Part shown: one piece after another, positions 1-8,288 of the stretch
How the letters are laid out: every line of letters begins with the position of its first letter
Position numbering within the stretch: the stretch's first letter is position 1
Origin: Gammaproteobacteria bacterium
GTDB taxonomy: Bacteria > Pseudomonadota > Gammaproteobacteria > Steroidobacterales > Steroidobacteraceae
Assembly (NCBI GenBank): GCA_028870355.1
Contig: JAGWPU010000120.1
Coordinates: 1 to 46,911, forward strand
DNA: 46,911 nt
Direction: 5' to 3'
Notes under the pieces: generated by a model
Database searches by the model: none
What the model saw: only the letters and a program-made list of their open reading frames with translations
Told to the model about the DNA's origin: nothing
Position numbers and translations under genes: made by a program

Positions 1-371
1 GACAGCCGGTGCCAGCCGAACACCATCAGGCCGATGAACGTCGATTCCATGAAGAAGGCCATCAGGCCTTCGATCGCGAGCGGCGCTCCGAAGATGTCGC
101 CGACGAAACTCGAATAGAACGACCAGTTCGTGCCGAACTGGAACTCCATCGTGAGCCCGGTGGCGACGCCGAGCGCGAAGTTGATCATGAACAACTTGCC
201 CCAGAACATCGCCATCTGCCGGTAGATCGGCCGCCCGGTGGTCACGTAGACCGTCTCCATCGCCGCGAGCAGAAAACTCATCCCGAGCGTCAACGGGACG
301 AACAGGAAGTGATAGAGCGCGGTGGCTGCGAACTGCAGGCGGGAAAGATCGATCACCGTCCCGTCAATCAT
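1..371 (-). CDS. cydA: Cytochrome bd ubiquinol oxidase subunit I, 5' part only
   Basis: The first 123 codons of the subunit I gene; the rest lies outside the left edge. The protein is the quinol-oxidising, haem-bearing subunit of the inner-membrane bd terminal oxidase (quinol to O2). The motif [12 protein letters not shown] places His21 at the position of E. coli His19 (haem b595 ligand), and [20 protein letters not shown] gives Glu101 and Glu109, matching E. coli Glu99 and Glu107. Three hydrophobic segments are visible. A strong AGGAGGAG Shine-Dalgarno sequence lies just upstream of the ATG. cydB would be expected next, beyond the window. It is transcribed away from the rest of the window and may have its own promoter in the non-coding stretch to its right. 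Confidence 0.95.
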   Translation of the reverse strand, partial: MIDGTVIDLSRLQFAATALYHFLFVPLTLGMSFLLAAMETVYVTTGRPIYRQMAMFWGKLFMINFALGVATGLTMEFQFGTNWSFYSSFVGDIFGAPLAIEGLMAFFMESTFIGLMVFGWHRL

Positions 372-683
372 GGCCGCTCCTCCTGTACGTCAATGCGGCA
401 TCGGCGACGCAGACCTAGGATAATTCGTATGACGATCCGTGAAGATGCGTACCTCCCTCGGCGGCTTGCGGGGACTACGTAAGGCGCCAATCGTAGCCGG
501 CGGGGCGCATGCCGGAAGGGCGCCGGCGCTGGCGCCGCACCGCTTGCCATCGGACGCACACGACCCTGCCCGGGGGAGGACCATGAATCCATCGATCGAA
601 CGCGAGTTGCACTCCCGAGCCTCGCGCACGAGCCACGCTGACCGGACACTCAGGGCCCCGGAGAGGCCGACGCCGTCGATCCG
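372..683. other. Non-coding stretch between cydA and the FAD oxidoreductase
   Basis: About 310 bases with no convincing gene. It must hold the cydA promoter and leader; AT-richer bases near 419-430 (minus strand ATACGAATTAT) could be a -10 region, but I see no good -35. A GGCGCC-N6-GGCGCC hairpin at 519-536 could end transcription of the FAD oxidoreductase, without a T-tract. Open frames on both strands here look like GC-rich shadows with no recognisable protein. Confidence 0.5.
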
Positions 684-2000
684 CTACCCGGGCGCCGGCG
701 CGTCGCACCCCCCGATCCGGTTGAGGCCTTGCTCGATCAGGGCGTCCACGACCCGGCGCCGATCGACTTGCTGGACCGACACCGACGTTTCCAGCGCGAT
801 CGCCGCCGCCGTACCCGCCGCCTGACCCATCGCCATGCATTGCGGCATCCCACGCACCGACGCGAACGCGACGGGATCCGCGCACACGAGCCTGCCCGCG
901 AACAGCAGATTCCCGATCCGCCGCGGTATCAGCGAACGCAGCGGAATCGTGTAGTAGGCGCCCCTCGCGACGGCTGCGGGGTGCGTCATGGCGCCGGCGC
1001 CGCGCATCACCTCGTCGATCGGGTTGTCACAGGCGACGACCCCGTCGTCGAACCGGGTGGCATTCGCGACCTCCTCGCCGGTGATGCGATGAAGGGCTTC
1101 GAGGCGCCGGGTTTCCCGGACGCCGACGGTCGGTCCGAGATCGATCATCCGGGCGTGTTCGAAGCCGGGCACGCGGTCGACGAGGAAGCGCGCGAGGTCG
1201 CGGCAGCGGCGACGACCCTCCTGGGTCGCGCGAACCCGCGCCGACGGGTCGGTCCCGTCGACGCCGCGAAGGTGGACCGTGTTGCAGAACACGGTCCCGT
1301 CGTGAAAGCCCCTCATCAAGTAGAGCTTTGCGAGGTCGGGGTGCAAGCGGCCTTCCCGGATCCCCTGCGCCGCGTAGTGCTCGAAGTACGGATCCGTTTC
1401 GGCGAACGCTCGGTCCCGATCCACACCGATCATGGTGAACGACAAGGTCACGCTCATCATGTCGCCGGTGCCGCTTCCGACGGTGTACGGGACGCCCGCC
1501 TTGGCCGAGAGATCGCCATCTCCCGAGCAGTCGACGACCATGCGGCTGCGAACCGACAGAGGGCCGCGCCGGTCGAATGCCCCGACCGCCGCGATTCGCT
1601 GCCCGTCGAGCGTCGGCGCGCCGGCGATCGTGTCGAGGTGCACGTCGACGCCGGCCTCTTCCAGCATCCCGAACATCGCAAACGTCGCGGCCTCGTGATC
1701 GTAGATCACTTCGGCACCGAAATTCTCGAGTGTCGAGGGGCGCACGGCGGCCGCCGGGGGCGTCGAACCCATCAGTCGGGTGGTCAGTTCCTCGAAGACG
1801 CCGCCGATGTTCCGGCCGACGGGATAGCCCCCGCCCCACGGCATCCCCGGGCAGCATGCCATCACGCCGCCGATCTTTGCGGCGGCCTCGATCAGGCTGA
1901 CTCGCAGACCCCGCCGCGCGGCGGCCAGCGCCGCGCCGAATCCCGCGGTACCACCGCCGATCACCAGGACATCGGTCGTCCGTTCACCCGAATCCGGCAT
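684..2000 (-). CDS. FAD-dependent oxidoreductase (FAD_oxidored family)
   Basis: A 438-residue flavoprotein. The N-terminal dinucleotide-binding motif is DVLVIGGGTAGFGAALAAAR, followed by the acidic end of beta-2 (LIEAAAKIGG) and a CCPGMPWGGGYPVG segment typical of the FAD_oxidored (PF12831) group. The C-terminal FAD-contacting stretch reads NLLFAGRLVCADPVAFASVR...GQAAGTAAA. The substrate cannot be told from sequence; family members include tricarballylate dehydrogenase-like and putative xanthan-lyase-labelled enzymes. GGGAGGGG lies just before the ATG. It starts 23 bases after the HD-domain gene and is surely cotranscribed with it, so the two probably act on one substrate. Confidence 0.8.
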   Translation of the reverse strand: MPDSGERTTDVLVIGGGTAGFGAALAAARRGLRVSLIEAAAKIGGVMACCPGMPWGGGYPVGRNIGGVFEELTTRLMGSTPPAAAVRPSTLENFGAEVIYDHEAATFAMFGMLEEAGVDVHLDTIAGAPTLDGQRIAAVGAFDRRGPLSVRSRMVVDCSGDGDLSAKAGVPYTVGSGTGDMMSVTLSFTMIGVDRDRAFAETDPYFEHYAAQGIREGRLHPDLAKLYLMRGFHDGTVFCNTVHLRGVDGTDPSARVRATQEGRRRCRDLARFLVDRVPGFEHARMIDLGPTVGVRETRRLEALHRITGEEVANATRFDDGVVACDNPIDEVMRGAGAMTHPAAVARGAYYTIPLRSLIPRRIGNLLFAGRLVCADPVAFASVRGMPQCMAMGQAAGTAAAIALETSVSVQQVDRRRVVDALIEQGLNRIGGCDAPAPG

Positions 2001-2023
2001 CGCCCCTCCCCCGCGCTCTGCGA

Positions 2024-2641
2024 TCAGGTGTCGCTCGCGCAGGATCCTCGCGGCACACCGATCACGACGCCGTCGCGGATCACCGCGGGATCATAGGCCG
2101 TTCGCGCGAAGACGCGCTCGACGGTCTCGGCGAAGGCCTCGAGAGGCTCCGAGCGGTACGCGGGATCGAACGAGGACTGGTCCCAGCGCTCGCAGAAGGC
2201 CGCACAGGAATCGAAGAACGGCGACCCGCGGTAGCGGTCGCGTGCATGACGATCCCAGCCGTAGAAGTGCCCGAAGTAGAAGCTCTGGAATACCCCGTGG
2301 TGCTCGACCACCCAGGCGCACTCTTGCCGCACGTAGGGTCGCAGGATCTCCGCGGCGAACCGATCGTGATTGGCCGGTGCCAGGCCGTCCCCGAGATCGT
2401 GGAGCAACGCGCAGACGATCCAGTCGTCGTCCGCGCCGTCCGCGCGAGCGCGCGTCGCCGATTGCAGTGCATGCTCGAGGCGCGTGATCCGGTAACCGGT
2501 CAGGCTCTCGTCGGCCTGGCGCTGCAACTCGCGCAGGATCCGGTGCGCGGTTCCGCGCGCGTGCTCGCGCTCGAGCGCCTGCAGCAGCTGGTAGTCCGCA
2601 GCCGTTCCATCCTTCATTTGCGTGAAGCCGACCGTGCGCAT
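2024..2641 (-). CDS. HD-domain protein, possible diiron oxygenase
   Basis: A 205-residue HD-superfamily protein. The ordered ligands are RLEHALQSA (His), ALLHDLGD (His-Asp), NHDRFAA (His), VVEHHGVF (His) and ERWDQSSFDPAY (Asp). Compared with hydrolytic HD proteins, the spacing and the late WDQ.SFDP block resemble the oxygenase branch (PhnZ, TmpB, myo-inositol oxygenase), which uses a mixed-valent Fe(II)/Fe(III) centre. No phosphonate genes are nearby, so the substrate is unknown. It is the first gene of a two-gene operon with the FAD oxidoreductase and is divergent from the CoA-binding protein gene. HD fold certain; oxygenase role is inference. Confidence 0.7.
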   Translation of the reverse strand: MRTVGFTQMKDGTAADYQLLQALEREHARGTAHRILRELQRQADESLTGYRITRLEHALQSATRARADGADDDWIVCALLHDLGDGLAPANHDRFAAEILRPYVRQECAWVVEHHGVFQSFYFGHFYGWDRHARDRYRGSPFFDSCAAFCERWDQSSFDPAYRSEPLEAFAETVERVFARTAYDPAVIRDGVVIGVPRGSCASDT

Positions 2642-2712
2642 GAACGCTCACCCCGATTTGCGCGAGAGCGGTAGCATAGCGGGAAGTCGAGGCCGATCGG
2701 AATGGAGCCGCC

Positions 2713-3159
2713 ATGCCACACGCCGACCCAGCGGCAACGCAGGACGACCGCGTCCGCCGGATTCTCGCCCGCACCCGGACCATCGCGGTCGTCGGGGCGA
2801 GCCCGGACGCCTCGCGCCCGAGCCATCGCGTGATGGCGTTCCTGCAGTCGAGGGGCTTCCGGACGATCCCGGTGAATCCTCGCGCCGCCGGCGGCCCGAT
2901 CCTCGGCGAGCGCTGCGTTGCGCGTCTCGAGGACATCGACGAGCCGATCGACCTGGTGGACGTCTTCCGGATGCCTTCCGCCGTCCCGGAGATCGTCGAA
3001 TCGGCGATCCGGGTCGGCGCCAAGGCCGTGTGGATGCAGCTCGGCATCCGCCACGACGCCGCCGCGGCGCGCGCCCAAGCGGCGGGACTCGAGGTCGTGA
3101 TGGACCGCTGTCCGGCGATCGACATGCCGCGTCTCGGCATCCCGGGACCGGGCGGGTAG
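2713..3159 (+). CDS. CoA-binding protein (YccU/CoA_binding_2 family)
   Basis: A 148-residue single-domain Rossmann protein. TIAVVGASPDASRPSHRVMAFL is the nucleotide/CoA-binding loop, followed by IPVNPRA and VDVFRMPSAVPEIVESAI and the late AKAVWMQLGIRHDAA and VVMDRCPAIDMPR blocks. These are the full set of conserved segments of the small CoA_binding_2 (PF13380) proteins, related to the alpha subunit of succinyl-CoA synthetase but without a ligase domain. The family's exact job is not established. GGAG sits 5 bases before the ATG. It is divergent from the HD-domain gene, with about 70 bases between them for both promoters. Confidence 0.88.
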   Translation: MPHADPAATQDDRVRRILARTRTIAVVGASPDASRPSHRVMAFLQSRGFRTIPVNPRAAGGPILGERCVARLEDIDEPIDLVDVFRMPSAVPEIVESAIRVGAKAVWMQLGIRHDAAAARAQAAGLEVVMDRCPAIDMPRLGIPGPGG

Positions 3160-3196
3160 GCGGCGCCGGCGGCCACGCACCGACCCCGGAATTTCG

Positions 3197-3202
3197 TATA
3201 CT
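3197..3202 (+). promoter_or_regulatory. Possible -10 box (TATACT) for the permease operon
   Basis: In the 141-base gap before the permease, TATACT matches the sigma-70 -10 consensus at five of six bases. No clear -35 is present at 17 bases upstream, so an activator may be needed or the site may be chance. Confidence 0.3.
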
Positions 3203-3300
3203 GAATGCAGGCTGCGGCCATCGCGGCCGGCGGATCGGGACGGCGGTTTTCCGGGCCGTGGCACCCGTCCGCGCGGGACACGGCAACGCGAGGCTCATCG

Positions 3301-4644
3301 ATGAATGCCGAATCACCGGCGGTTGCAGGGGAGTCCCCGGGCCTGCGGCGCGGCGCGCTCGGGTGGCGCGAGGTCGCCGCGCTCGGCATCGCCATCGCGA
3401 TTTCCGGCACTACCGCGGGCTGGAACTATGGTCTCGCCATCGGCGGATGGGGCGGCATGTTGCTCGCCGCGGCGGCGATGCTCGTCCTGTTTCTGTGTCT
3501 CACGCAAACGCTCGCCGAACTCGCGGTGGCCCTGCCGACGGTCGGTGGCTTCGACGGCTTCGTCCAGCGAGCGTTCGGACGCACGACGGCGTACCTCGCC
3601 GGAATGTCGGTTGCAGTCGCGCTCGCCGTGGGCGCGGGTCTCGCCGTCTCGTTCACCGAGGCGTATCTCGCCGGATGGACGGGGATCCATGGGTGGACCA
3701 TCAAGCTACTGATCGTGATCGCGGTCTTGATGCTGCAGCTGCGGGGCGCGCAGGAAGCCGTCGGATTGACGGCAGCCGTCGGTGTCGTCGCCATTTTGAT
3801 ATTGGTCGCGTTTTGCGCCTACCTGGCGCCGGCGTTCAGCGTGACGCGGCTCTATAGCCAGGTCGGCCCGGCCGGCCTCTCCCTGCTCCCGCACGGGATG
3901 TCCGGCGCCGCAGGATGCATCCCCTTTGCGCTGTTCCTGTTTCTCGGCGTCGAACAGGCCGCGCACGCCGCCTCCGAAATGCGCGACGGCGAGCGGTCCA
4001 TCCCGAAGGCCCTGGCGACGGCGATCCTCACCGTCTTCGTGATCGGCTTCTGTGTGCTGTTGATCGCCACCGGCGCGGCGGGTGCCGACCGGTTGGGCAA
4101 CGTCGCGGATCCTCTGATCACGGCGCTTGGGACCCAGCATGCCAGGCCCGGCGCGCTCCTGATGACTCGTGTGGTCGGTGCCGGCGTCGTGATCGCGATC
4201 GTCGGAACGTTCTTTTCACTGACCTATGCAGGGTCCCGGCAGTTCTATCACCTCGCGGTCGGCGGGTTCCTGCCTCGACGGCTGGGCCGCGTGAACCATC
4301 GCCAGGCCCCCGCCCCCGCCCTGGTCCTCGTCACGCTGATCGCCCTGATCAGCGCGTCGTTGCCGCCGAACGGCACGATGGTCGTATTCATCTTCATGAT
4401 CAGCGTGTCGCACGCGCTCCTGCTCGCGGCATTCCTGCGACTGCGGATTCGGGAACCTCTGCTCGCGCGGCCCTACCGGGCGATCGGTGGATCGACCGCC
4501 GCGTGGATTGCGCTCGGTCTTTCGCTGAGCGTGATGGCATCGTGCTATCGATTGCAGCCTCGGGCCCTGAGCATCGCGCTCACGGTGACCGCCCTGTTCG
4601 TCGTTCAATTCATGGGGTCGCGACGACCCTCCGCGACTCGCTGA
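3301..4644 (+). CDS. APC-family amino acid/amine permease
   Basis: A 447-residue integral membrane protein with about 12 hydrophobic segments. The first segment, LGIAIAISGTTAGWNYGLAIGGWGG, carries the unwound-helix glycine motif of APC (amino acid-polyamine-organocation) carriers. The ELAVALPTVGGFDGFVQRAFGR block is the conserved loop seen in ethanolamine permease-like members. The ATG at 3301 has GAGG seven bases upstream; an in-frame upstream ATG would add 32 polar residues before the first membrane segment and is unlikely. It is followed after 12 bases by the phospho-lyase-like gene and then the kinase, which points to uptake of a hydroxylated amine such as ethanolamine or 5-hydroxylysine. 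Substrate is inference from context. Confidence 0.87.
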   Translation: MNAESPAVAGESPGLRRGALGWREVAALGIAIAISGTTAGWNYGLAIGGWGGMLLAAAAMLVLFLCLTQTLAELAVALPTVGGFDGFVQRAFGRTTAYLAGMSVAVALAVGAGLAVSFTEAYLAGWTGIHGWTIKLLIVIAVLMLQLRGAQEAVGLTAAVGVVAILILVAFCAYLAPAFSVTRLYSQVGPAGLSLLPHGMSGAAGCIPFALFLFLGVEQAAHAASEMRDGERSIPKALATAILTVFVIGFCVLLIATGAAGADRLGNVADPLITALGTQHARPGALLMTRVVGAGVVIAIVGTFFSLTYAGSRQFYHLAVGGFLPRRLGRVNHRQAPAPALVLVTLIALISASLPPNGTMVVFIFMISVSHALLLAAFLRLRIREPLLARPYRAIGGSTAAWIALGLSLSVMASCYRLQPRALSIALTVTALFVVQFMGSRRPSATR

Positions 4645-4656
4645 CGGACCTCGCAC

Positions 4657-5937
4657 ATGACGACAGACGCGCTTCTCGCTCGCCGCTTTCGCGTGATCGG
4701 ACGGCACTCGCCGCTCTTCTACGACCGCCCGATCGAGCTGGTGCGCGGCGAGGGCGTATGGGTGTGGGACCGTGACGGCAAGCGTTACCTCGACGCCTAC
4801 AACAACGTCCCTCACGTCGGGCATTGCCATCCCCGCGTGGTCGAGGCGTTGTCGCGTCAGGCGGCGACGCTCAATACCCACACACGATACCTCCACGAGG
4901 GCATCGTCGCGTATGCCGAACGGTTGACGTCGCTCTTCGATCCGGCGCTGTCGATGGTGATGTTCACCTGCACCGGAAGCGAAGCCAACGAGCTCGCGAT
5001 CCGCATCGTTCGCGAGTGCAGCGGCGGAATGGGGATGATCGGAACCGCCCACGCCTATCATGGAAACACCGCCAGCGTGATCCAGCTCGGATCCCTGTTC
5101 ACGCCGCCGGAGAAGCGCGGCCCGTACGTACGCACCGTACCGGTGATGGACCCGTATCGCGACCGTGCGGGTCGCGGCGACGCGGCCCTCGCCGCCGCGT
5201 ACGCCGACGAAGTGAAGAAGGCGATCGATGCGTTTTCGGCGGCGGGGATACGGTTTGCGGGCCTGCTGTTCTGCACGTCGTTTTCGAGCGAAGGCCTCCC
5301 GACGCTGCCCGATGGATTCATGGCGCAAGCCCTCGAACACGTTCACGCGGCGGGCGGGTACTTCATTGCGGACGAAGTCCAGTCCGGATTCGGCCGATTG
5401 GGGACCCACCTGTGGGGACATCAGAAGCTCGGCGTCGTTCCGGATCTCGTGACGCTCGGGAAGCCCATGGGCAATGGGCACCCGCTGGCCGGCGTCGTCG
5501 GGCGCCCGGACCTGATCGACCGGTTCGCGAGCGCGAACCTGTACTTCAACACGTTTGCCGGCAATCCGGTTTCGGCGGCGGTCGGCACGGCGGTGCTCGA
5601 CGTACTGCGCGACGAACGACTGGTGGAGAATGCGCGAGACGTCGGCCGCGACACGCTCCAGGCGTTGAACCACCTGAAGGTGCGGCACGAGATCGTCGGG
5701 GACGTGCGGGGTACGGGGCTGTTTTTCGCGGTAGAGCTCGTCCAGGATCGTCACGACAAGCGTCCGGCCACCGAGGAGACGAAACGGGTCGTCAATCGGA
5801 TGCGGGATCGAGGCGTGCTGATCAGTCGCGTCGGGCCCGGAGACAACGTGCTGAAGATCCGCCCACCGATGCCGTTTTCGCGCGAGCACGCGAGCATTCT
5901 CGTGGACGCGCTCGATGCGTCGCTGAGCGACCTGTGA
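4657..5937 (+). CDS. Class III PLP enzyme, phospho-lyase type (ETNPPL/PHYKPL-like)
   Basis: A 426-residue fold-type I PLP enzyme. Conserved blocks are NNVPHVGHCHP, LNTHTRYLHE, CTGSEANELA (phosphate cup), HAYHGNT, FIADEVQSGFGR and the Schiff-base Lys269 in TLGKPMGNGHP, then NTFAGNPVS and GDVRGTGLF. Although built like omega-aminotransferases, these blocks match my memory of human ethanolamine-phosphate phospho-lyase and phosphohydroxylysine phospho-lyase, which eliminate phosphate and ammonia from phosphoethanolamine or 5-phosphohydroxylysine to give an aldehyde. The gene sits between a permease and an APH-type kinase, as such a pathway needs, and overlaps the kinase start. An ordinary transaminase remains possible. 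Confidence 0.85.
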   Translation: MTTDALLARRFRVIGRHSPLFYDRPIELVRGEGVWVWDRDGKRYLDAYNNVPHVGHCHPRVVEALSRQAATLNTHTRYLHEGIVAYAERLTSLFDPALSMVMFTCTGSEANELAIRIVRECSGGMGMIGTAHAYHGNTASVIQLGSLFTPPEKRGPYVRTVPVMDPYRDRAGRGDAALAAAYADEVKKAIDAFSAAGIRFAGLLFCTSFSSEGLPTLPDGFMAQALEHVHAAGGYFIADEVQSGFGRLGTHLWGHQKLGVVPDLVTLGKPMGNGHPLAGVVGRPDLIDRFASANLYFNTFAGNPVSAAVGTAVLDVLRDERLVENARDVGRDTLQALNHLKVRHEIVGDVRGTGLFFAVELVQDRHDKRPATEETKRVVNRMRDRGVLISRVGPGDNVLKIRPPMPFSREHASILVDALDASLSDL

Positions 5938-6989
5938 ACGAACCCGACCGACGCGGCGACTCGGACGGGTCCGCCTCGATCCTCGACGACGCACACCGGG
6001 TTGCGCTGGCGGCGCTCGAGCGATGGGACCTTGCGGTCGAGGAGATCGAACCCATCAAGATTCGCGAGAACGCGGTCTTCCGGCTGGACCGCACCGACGG
6101 CCGGCGCGCGGTTCTGCGCGTGCATCGCGCGGGATACCATACGGATGCGGAGCTGCGCTCGGAGTTCGCCTGGATGCGAACGCTCGCCGGCGCCGGGGTG
6201 CCCGTCCCAGAGGTCGTTCGCTCCCGATACGACAACGATTTCGAGGTGATCACCGCGTCCGGCGTGGCGGTTGCGCATCAAGTGGACGTTTTGGAATGGA
6301 TCGACGGTCATCCGCTCGGCAGCGTCGAGACGAGCCTCGCCGGCGACGCGTCCACCATCGCCGAGCGGTATCGGATGATCGGTCGCACGATGGCGCTCAT
6401 GCACGACCAGTCCGCGAACTGGCACCTGCCCAGCGGATTCGTGCGCCATTCCTGGGATGCCGCCGCCCTGGTCGGCGAACGACCGTTCTGGGGAAGGTTC
6501 TGGGACCTCGACGCACTGGCGCCCGTCGAGCGCGCTCTGCTGCGCAGAGCCCGTGCACGGCTTCAGCGGGATCTCGCGAACTACCCGATGTCCCGCGAAC
6601 GATATGGCGTGATACACGCCGACCTGGTGCCCGAGAACATCCTGGTGACGCCGTCCGGACTGCGGGTCATCGACTTCGATGACGCGGGCTTCGGCTGGCA
6701 TTGGTTCGATATGGCGACCTCGCTCTATTTCGTCACGGCGCAGACCTACTATCCGCAGGCGTTGGCGGCGCTGGTTCGGGGTTACGAGGAACGGCGTCCG
6801 ATGCCGGGAGACGTCGAGGAACACTTGCCCGTGTTCATGGCGGCGAGGGCGACGACCTATCTTGGTTGGGTCCACACGCGTCCAGGGACCGAGACCGCCC
6901 GTACGCTCACGCCCTACCTGATCGAGCGTGCGTGCGAGGTTTGCGCGAACTATCTCTCACGGCGTCGGCGCGCAACCATCCCGCGATGA
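5934..6989 (+). CDS. APH-family small-molecule kinase (hydroxylysine/ethanolamine/homoserine kinase-like)
   Basis: A 351-residue aminoglycoside-phosphotransferase/choline-kinase-fold protein. The N-lobe has RAVLRVHRAGYHTDAEL (the Lys of many family members appears as Arg) and the hinge DVLEWIDGHPLG. The catalytic loop is GVIHADLVPENIL (Brenner HxDxxxxN) and the metal-binding motif is VIDFDDAGFGWHWFD. The GTG start overlaps the preceding stop (GTGA), so translation is probably coupled. In context it would phosphorylate the imported amino alcohol so that the neighbouring phospho-lyase can act. An antibiotic-resistance role is unlikely given the operon. Confidence 0.82.
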   Translation: MNEPDRRGDSDGSASILDDAHRVALAALERWDLAVEEIEPIKIRENAVFRLDRTDGRRAVLRVHRAGYHTDAELRSEFAWMRTLAGAGVPVPEVVRSRYDNDFEVITASGVAVAHQVDVLEWIDGHPLGSVETSLAGDASTIAERYRMIGRTMALMHDQSANWHLPSGFVRHSWDAAALVGERPFWGRFWDLDALAPVERALLRRARARLQRDLANYPMSRERYGVIHADLVPENILVTPSGLRVIDFDDAGFGWHWFDMATSLYFVTAQTYYPQALAALVRGYEERRPMPGDVEEHLPVFMAARATTYLGWVHTRPGTETARTLTPYLIERACEVCANYLSRRRRATIPR

Positions 6990-7016
6990 CCACGAGGGGC
7001 GGTGCGCCCGGCCCGT

Positions 7017-7658
7017 TCACCAGCGCGCAAGGCGCGGCAGGACGTAGCGCGCGATCAGCACGGTCGCGGTGCAGCCGAGCCCGTACCAGGTGACGATGAA
7101 CAGCGGATCGTTGAACGGGCACGAGAACACGAACGAGAACGCCCCCCACGCGGCGGCGGCCAGCCCGACCAGCAGCCGGGTGCGCCGCATGTCCGTCGGG
7201 GCGCCACGGCGCCCGAGGAGCACGAGACCGACCAATGGCGGTGTCGAGAGCAGTGCGATGTGGGACGCGCAGCCGATTCCGTTCGTCCACTCGAGCCGCG
7301 CAAGGAGCGCCGACACGCCACCCGGGAAGCTGCCGAGGAACAAGCCGCCGACCACGCAAGTCGCGATGATCGCCGCCAGCCAGCGGATCGAACCCTTCGC
7401 CGAATAGGTCGGATCGAACGAACGGATCGCCGCAAACCCGCTCACCAGGGAGATCAATCCCAGGCTCGCGAGTCGCCACCCGACGGTGGGCTGGGTCTCG
7501 ATCCGGTGCATGTCGAGGTTCGCGAAGCCGATCACGAACAGCAGCGCGAGTTCGATCACCGCGATGAGCGCCATGATCCCGACGTCGATCCAGAGCCGTC
7601 GCGGGCGGACCGGGGCGAGATCGTCGGTCAATTGATCGATCAATGTTTCAAAACTCAT
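7017..7658 (-). CDS. nrsF: NrsF-type membrane anti-sigma factor (DUF1109)
   Basis: A 213-residue protein with a short cytoplasmic N-terminus (FETLIDQLTDDLAPVRPRRLW) followed by six hydrophobic helices, the layout of the DUF1109/NrsF family that holds an ECF sigma factor at the membrane. Cys130 (GIGCASH) and Cys180 (FSCPFNDP) fall almost exactly where the two metal-sensing cysteines of Caulobacter NrsF lie, as I remember it (near 131 and 181). It overlaps the end of the sigma factor gene by 11 bases, so the pair is translationally linked. It presumably releases SigF when heavy metals or oxidants reach the cysteines. Confidence 0.92.
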   Translation of the reverse strand: MSFETLIDQLTDDLAPVRPRRLWIDVGIMALIAVIELALLFVIGFANLDMHRIETQPTVGWRLASLGLISLVSGFAAIRSFDPTYSAKGSIRWLAAIIATCVVGGLFLGSFPGGVSALLARLEWTNGIGCASHIALLSTPPLVGLVLLGRRGAPTDMRRTRLLVGLAAAAWGAFSFVFSCPFNDPLFIVTWYGLGCTATVLIARYVLPRLARW

Positions 7659-8178
7659 GGCCTTCCGCCTGCACCAGCTCGCTCAGCCGGCGCAATCCTC
7701 GATGGATGTTGACTTTCACGAGTGCGATGGTCTGCCCCAGGCGCTCGGCCGCTTCCTTGACGCTCATTCCTTCGATCTTGACGAGGCGAATCGCATTCGC
7801 CTGCGCCGGCTTGAGTCGACTCAACAGCGCGTCGAGCGTGTACGCGCTGTGCGCCGCCTCACCCGTATCGGGCGCCGCCATTTCCTCTTCGAGTTCATCG
7901 GTCAACCCGTCCTTCATCGCACGCAGTCGGTCGATCCATCGGTAGCGCGCGATCGCCGCGATCCAGGGCCCGAACGGCTTCGATGGATCGTAGGTGTGCC
8001 GTTTCGCGTGCACGGTCAGCAGCACCTCCTGGGCGACGTCGTCGACCATGGCCGCCGGCAACCGCTTCGCGTAGTACGACCGGAGCCAGGTGCCCAGTTC
8101 GGCCAACAACCGACGATAGGCCGGCGCGTCGCCGCCCTGCGCGGCGATCATCAGCGTGCGCCACCTCTCTTCGGTCAA
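7648..8178 (-). CDS. sigF: ECF RNA polymerase sigma factor, SigF type
   Basis: A 176-residue sigma factor of the ECF group. Region 2 spans roughly residues 10-80 (DDVAQEVLLTVHAKRHTYDPSKPFGPWIAAIARYRWIDRLR), and region 4 roughly 110-165, with the helix-turn-helix KEAAERLGQTIALVKVNIHRGLRRL. The start is TTG, chosen because GGGAG lies 5 bases upstream; the next ATG would remove nine residues of the first helix. It is followed by its anti-sigma gene and faces the bufferin operon. A matching promoter upstream of both operons suggests autoregulation and control of the bufferin genes. Confidence 0.93.
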   Translation of the reverse strand: MTEERWRTLMIAAQGGDAPAYRRLLAELGTWLRSYYAKRLPAAMVDDVAQEVLLTVHAKRHTYDPSKPFGPWIAAIARYRWIDRLRAMKDGLTDELEEEMAAPDTGEAAHSAYTLDALLSRLKPAQANAIRLVKIEGMSVKEAAERLGQTIALVKVNIHRGLRRLSELVQAEGHEF

Positions 8179-8214
8179 GCGATCTCCCTGCCCTTTGCTG
8201 CGCGATCAGGAACG

Positions 8215-8242
8215 TATACGGCCGAGCGGTCGAAAAGGTTAC
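8215..8242 (-). promoter_or_regulatory. Predicted SigF promoter for sigF-nrsF
   Basis: Read on the minus strand: GTAACCTTTT begins at 8242, and CGTATA follows after a 16-base gap counted from the GTAACC hexamer. Its first ten bases are identical to those of the opposite-facing element at 8289-8316 and the spacing is the same. The predicted leader to the TTG start is about 30 bases. Confidence 0.8.
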
Positions 8243-8288
8243 AGTCCCGCGCGTTCGTACCGGGAACACGACTTGCGGCCGGTCGATT

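Noticed and set aside
439-825. Plus-strand open frame in the cydA upstream region
   Set aside because: Its end runs antisense to the FAD oxidoreductase, it has no family motif and amino-acid use is Arg/Ala/Pro-skewed as in shadow frames.
684-2641. Phosphonate degradation operon
   Set aside because: Only the HD-domain resemblance to PhnZ supports it. No phn, tmp or phosphonatase gene is nearby and the partner is an FAD enzyme, not a 2-oxoglutarate oxygenase.
5934-6989. Aminoglycoside resistance kinase
   Set aside because: It shares only the general APH fold. The overlap with a phospho-lyase-like gene and a permease points to metabolism.
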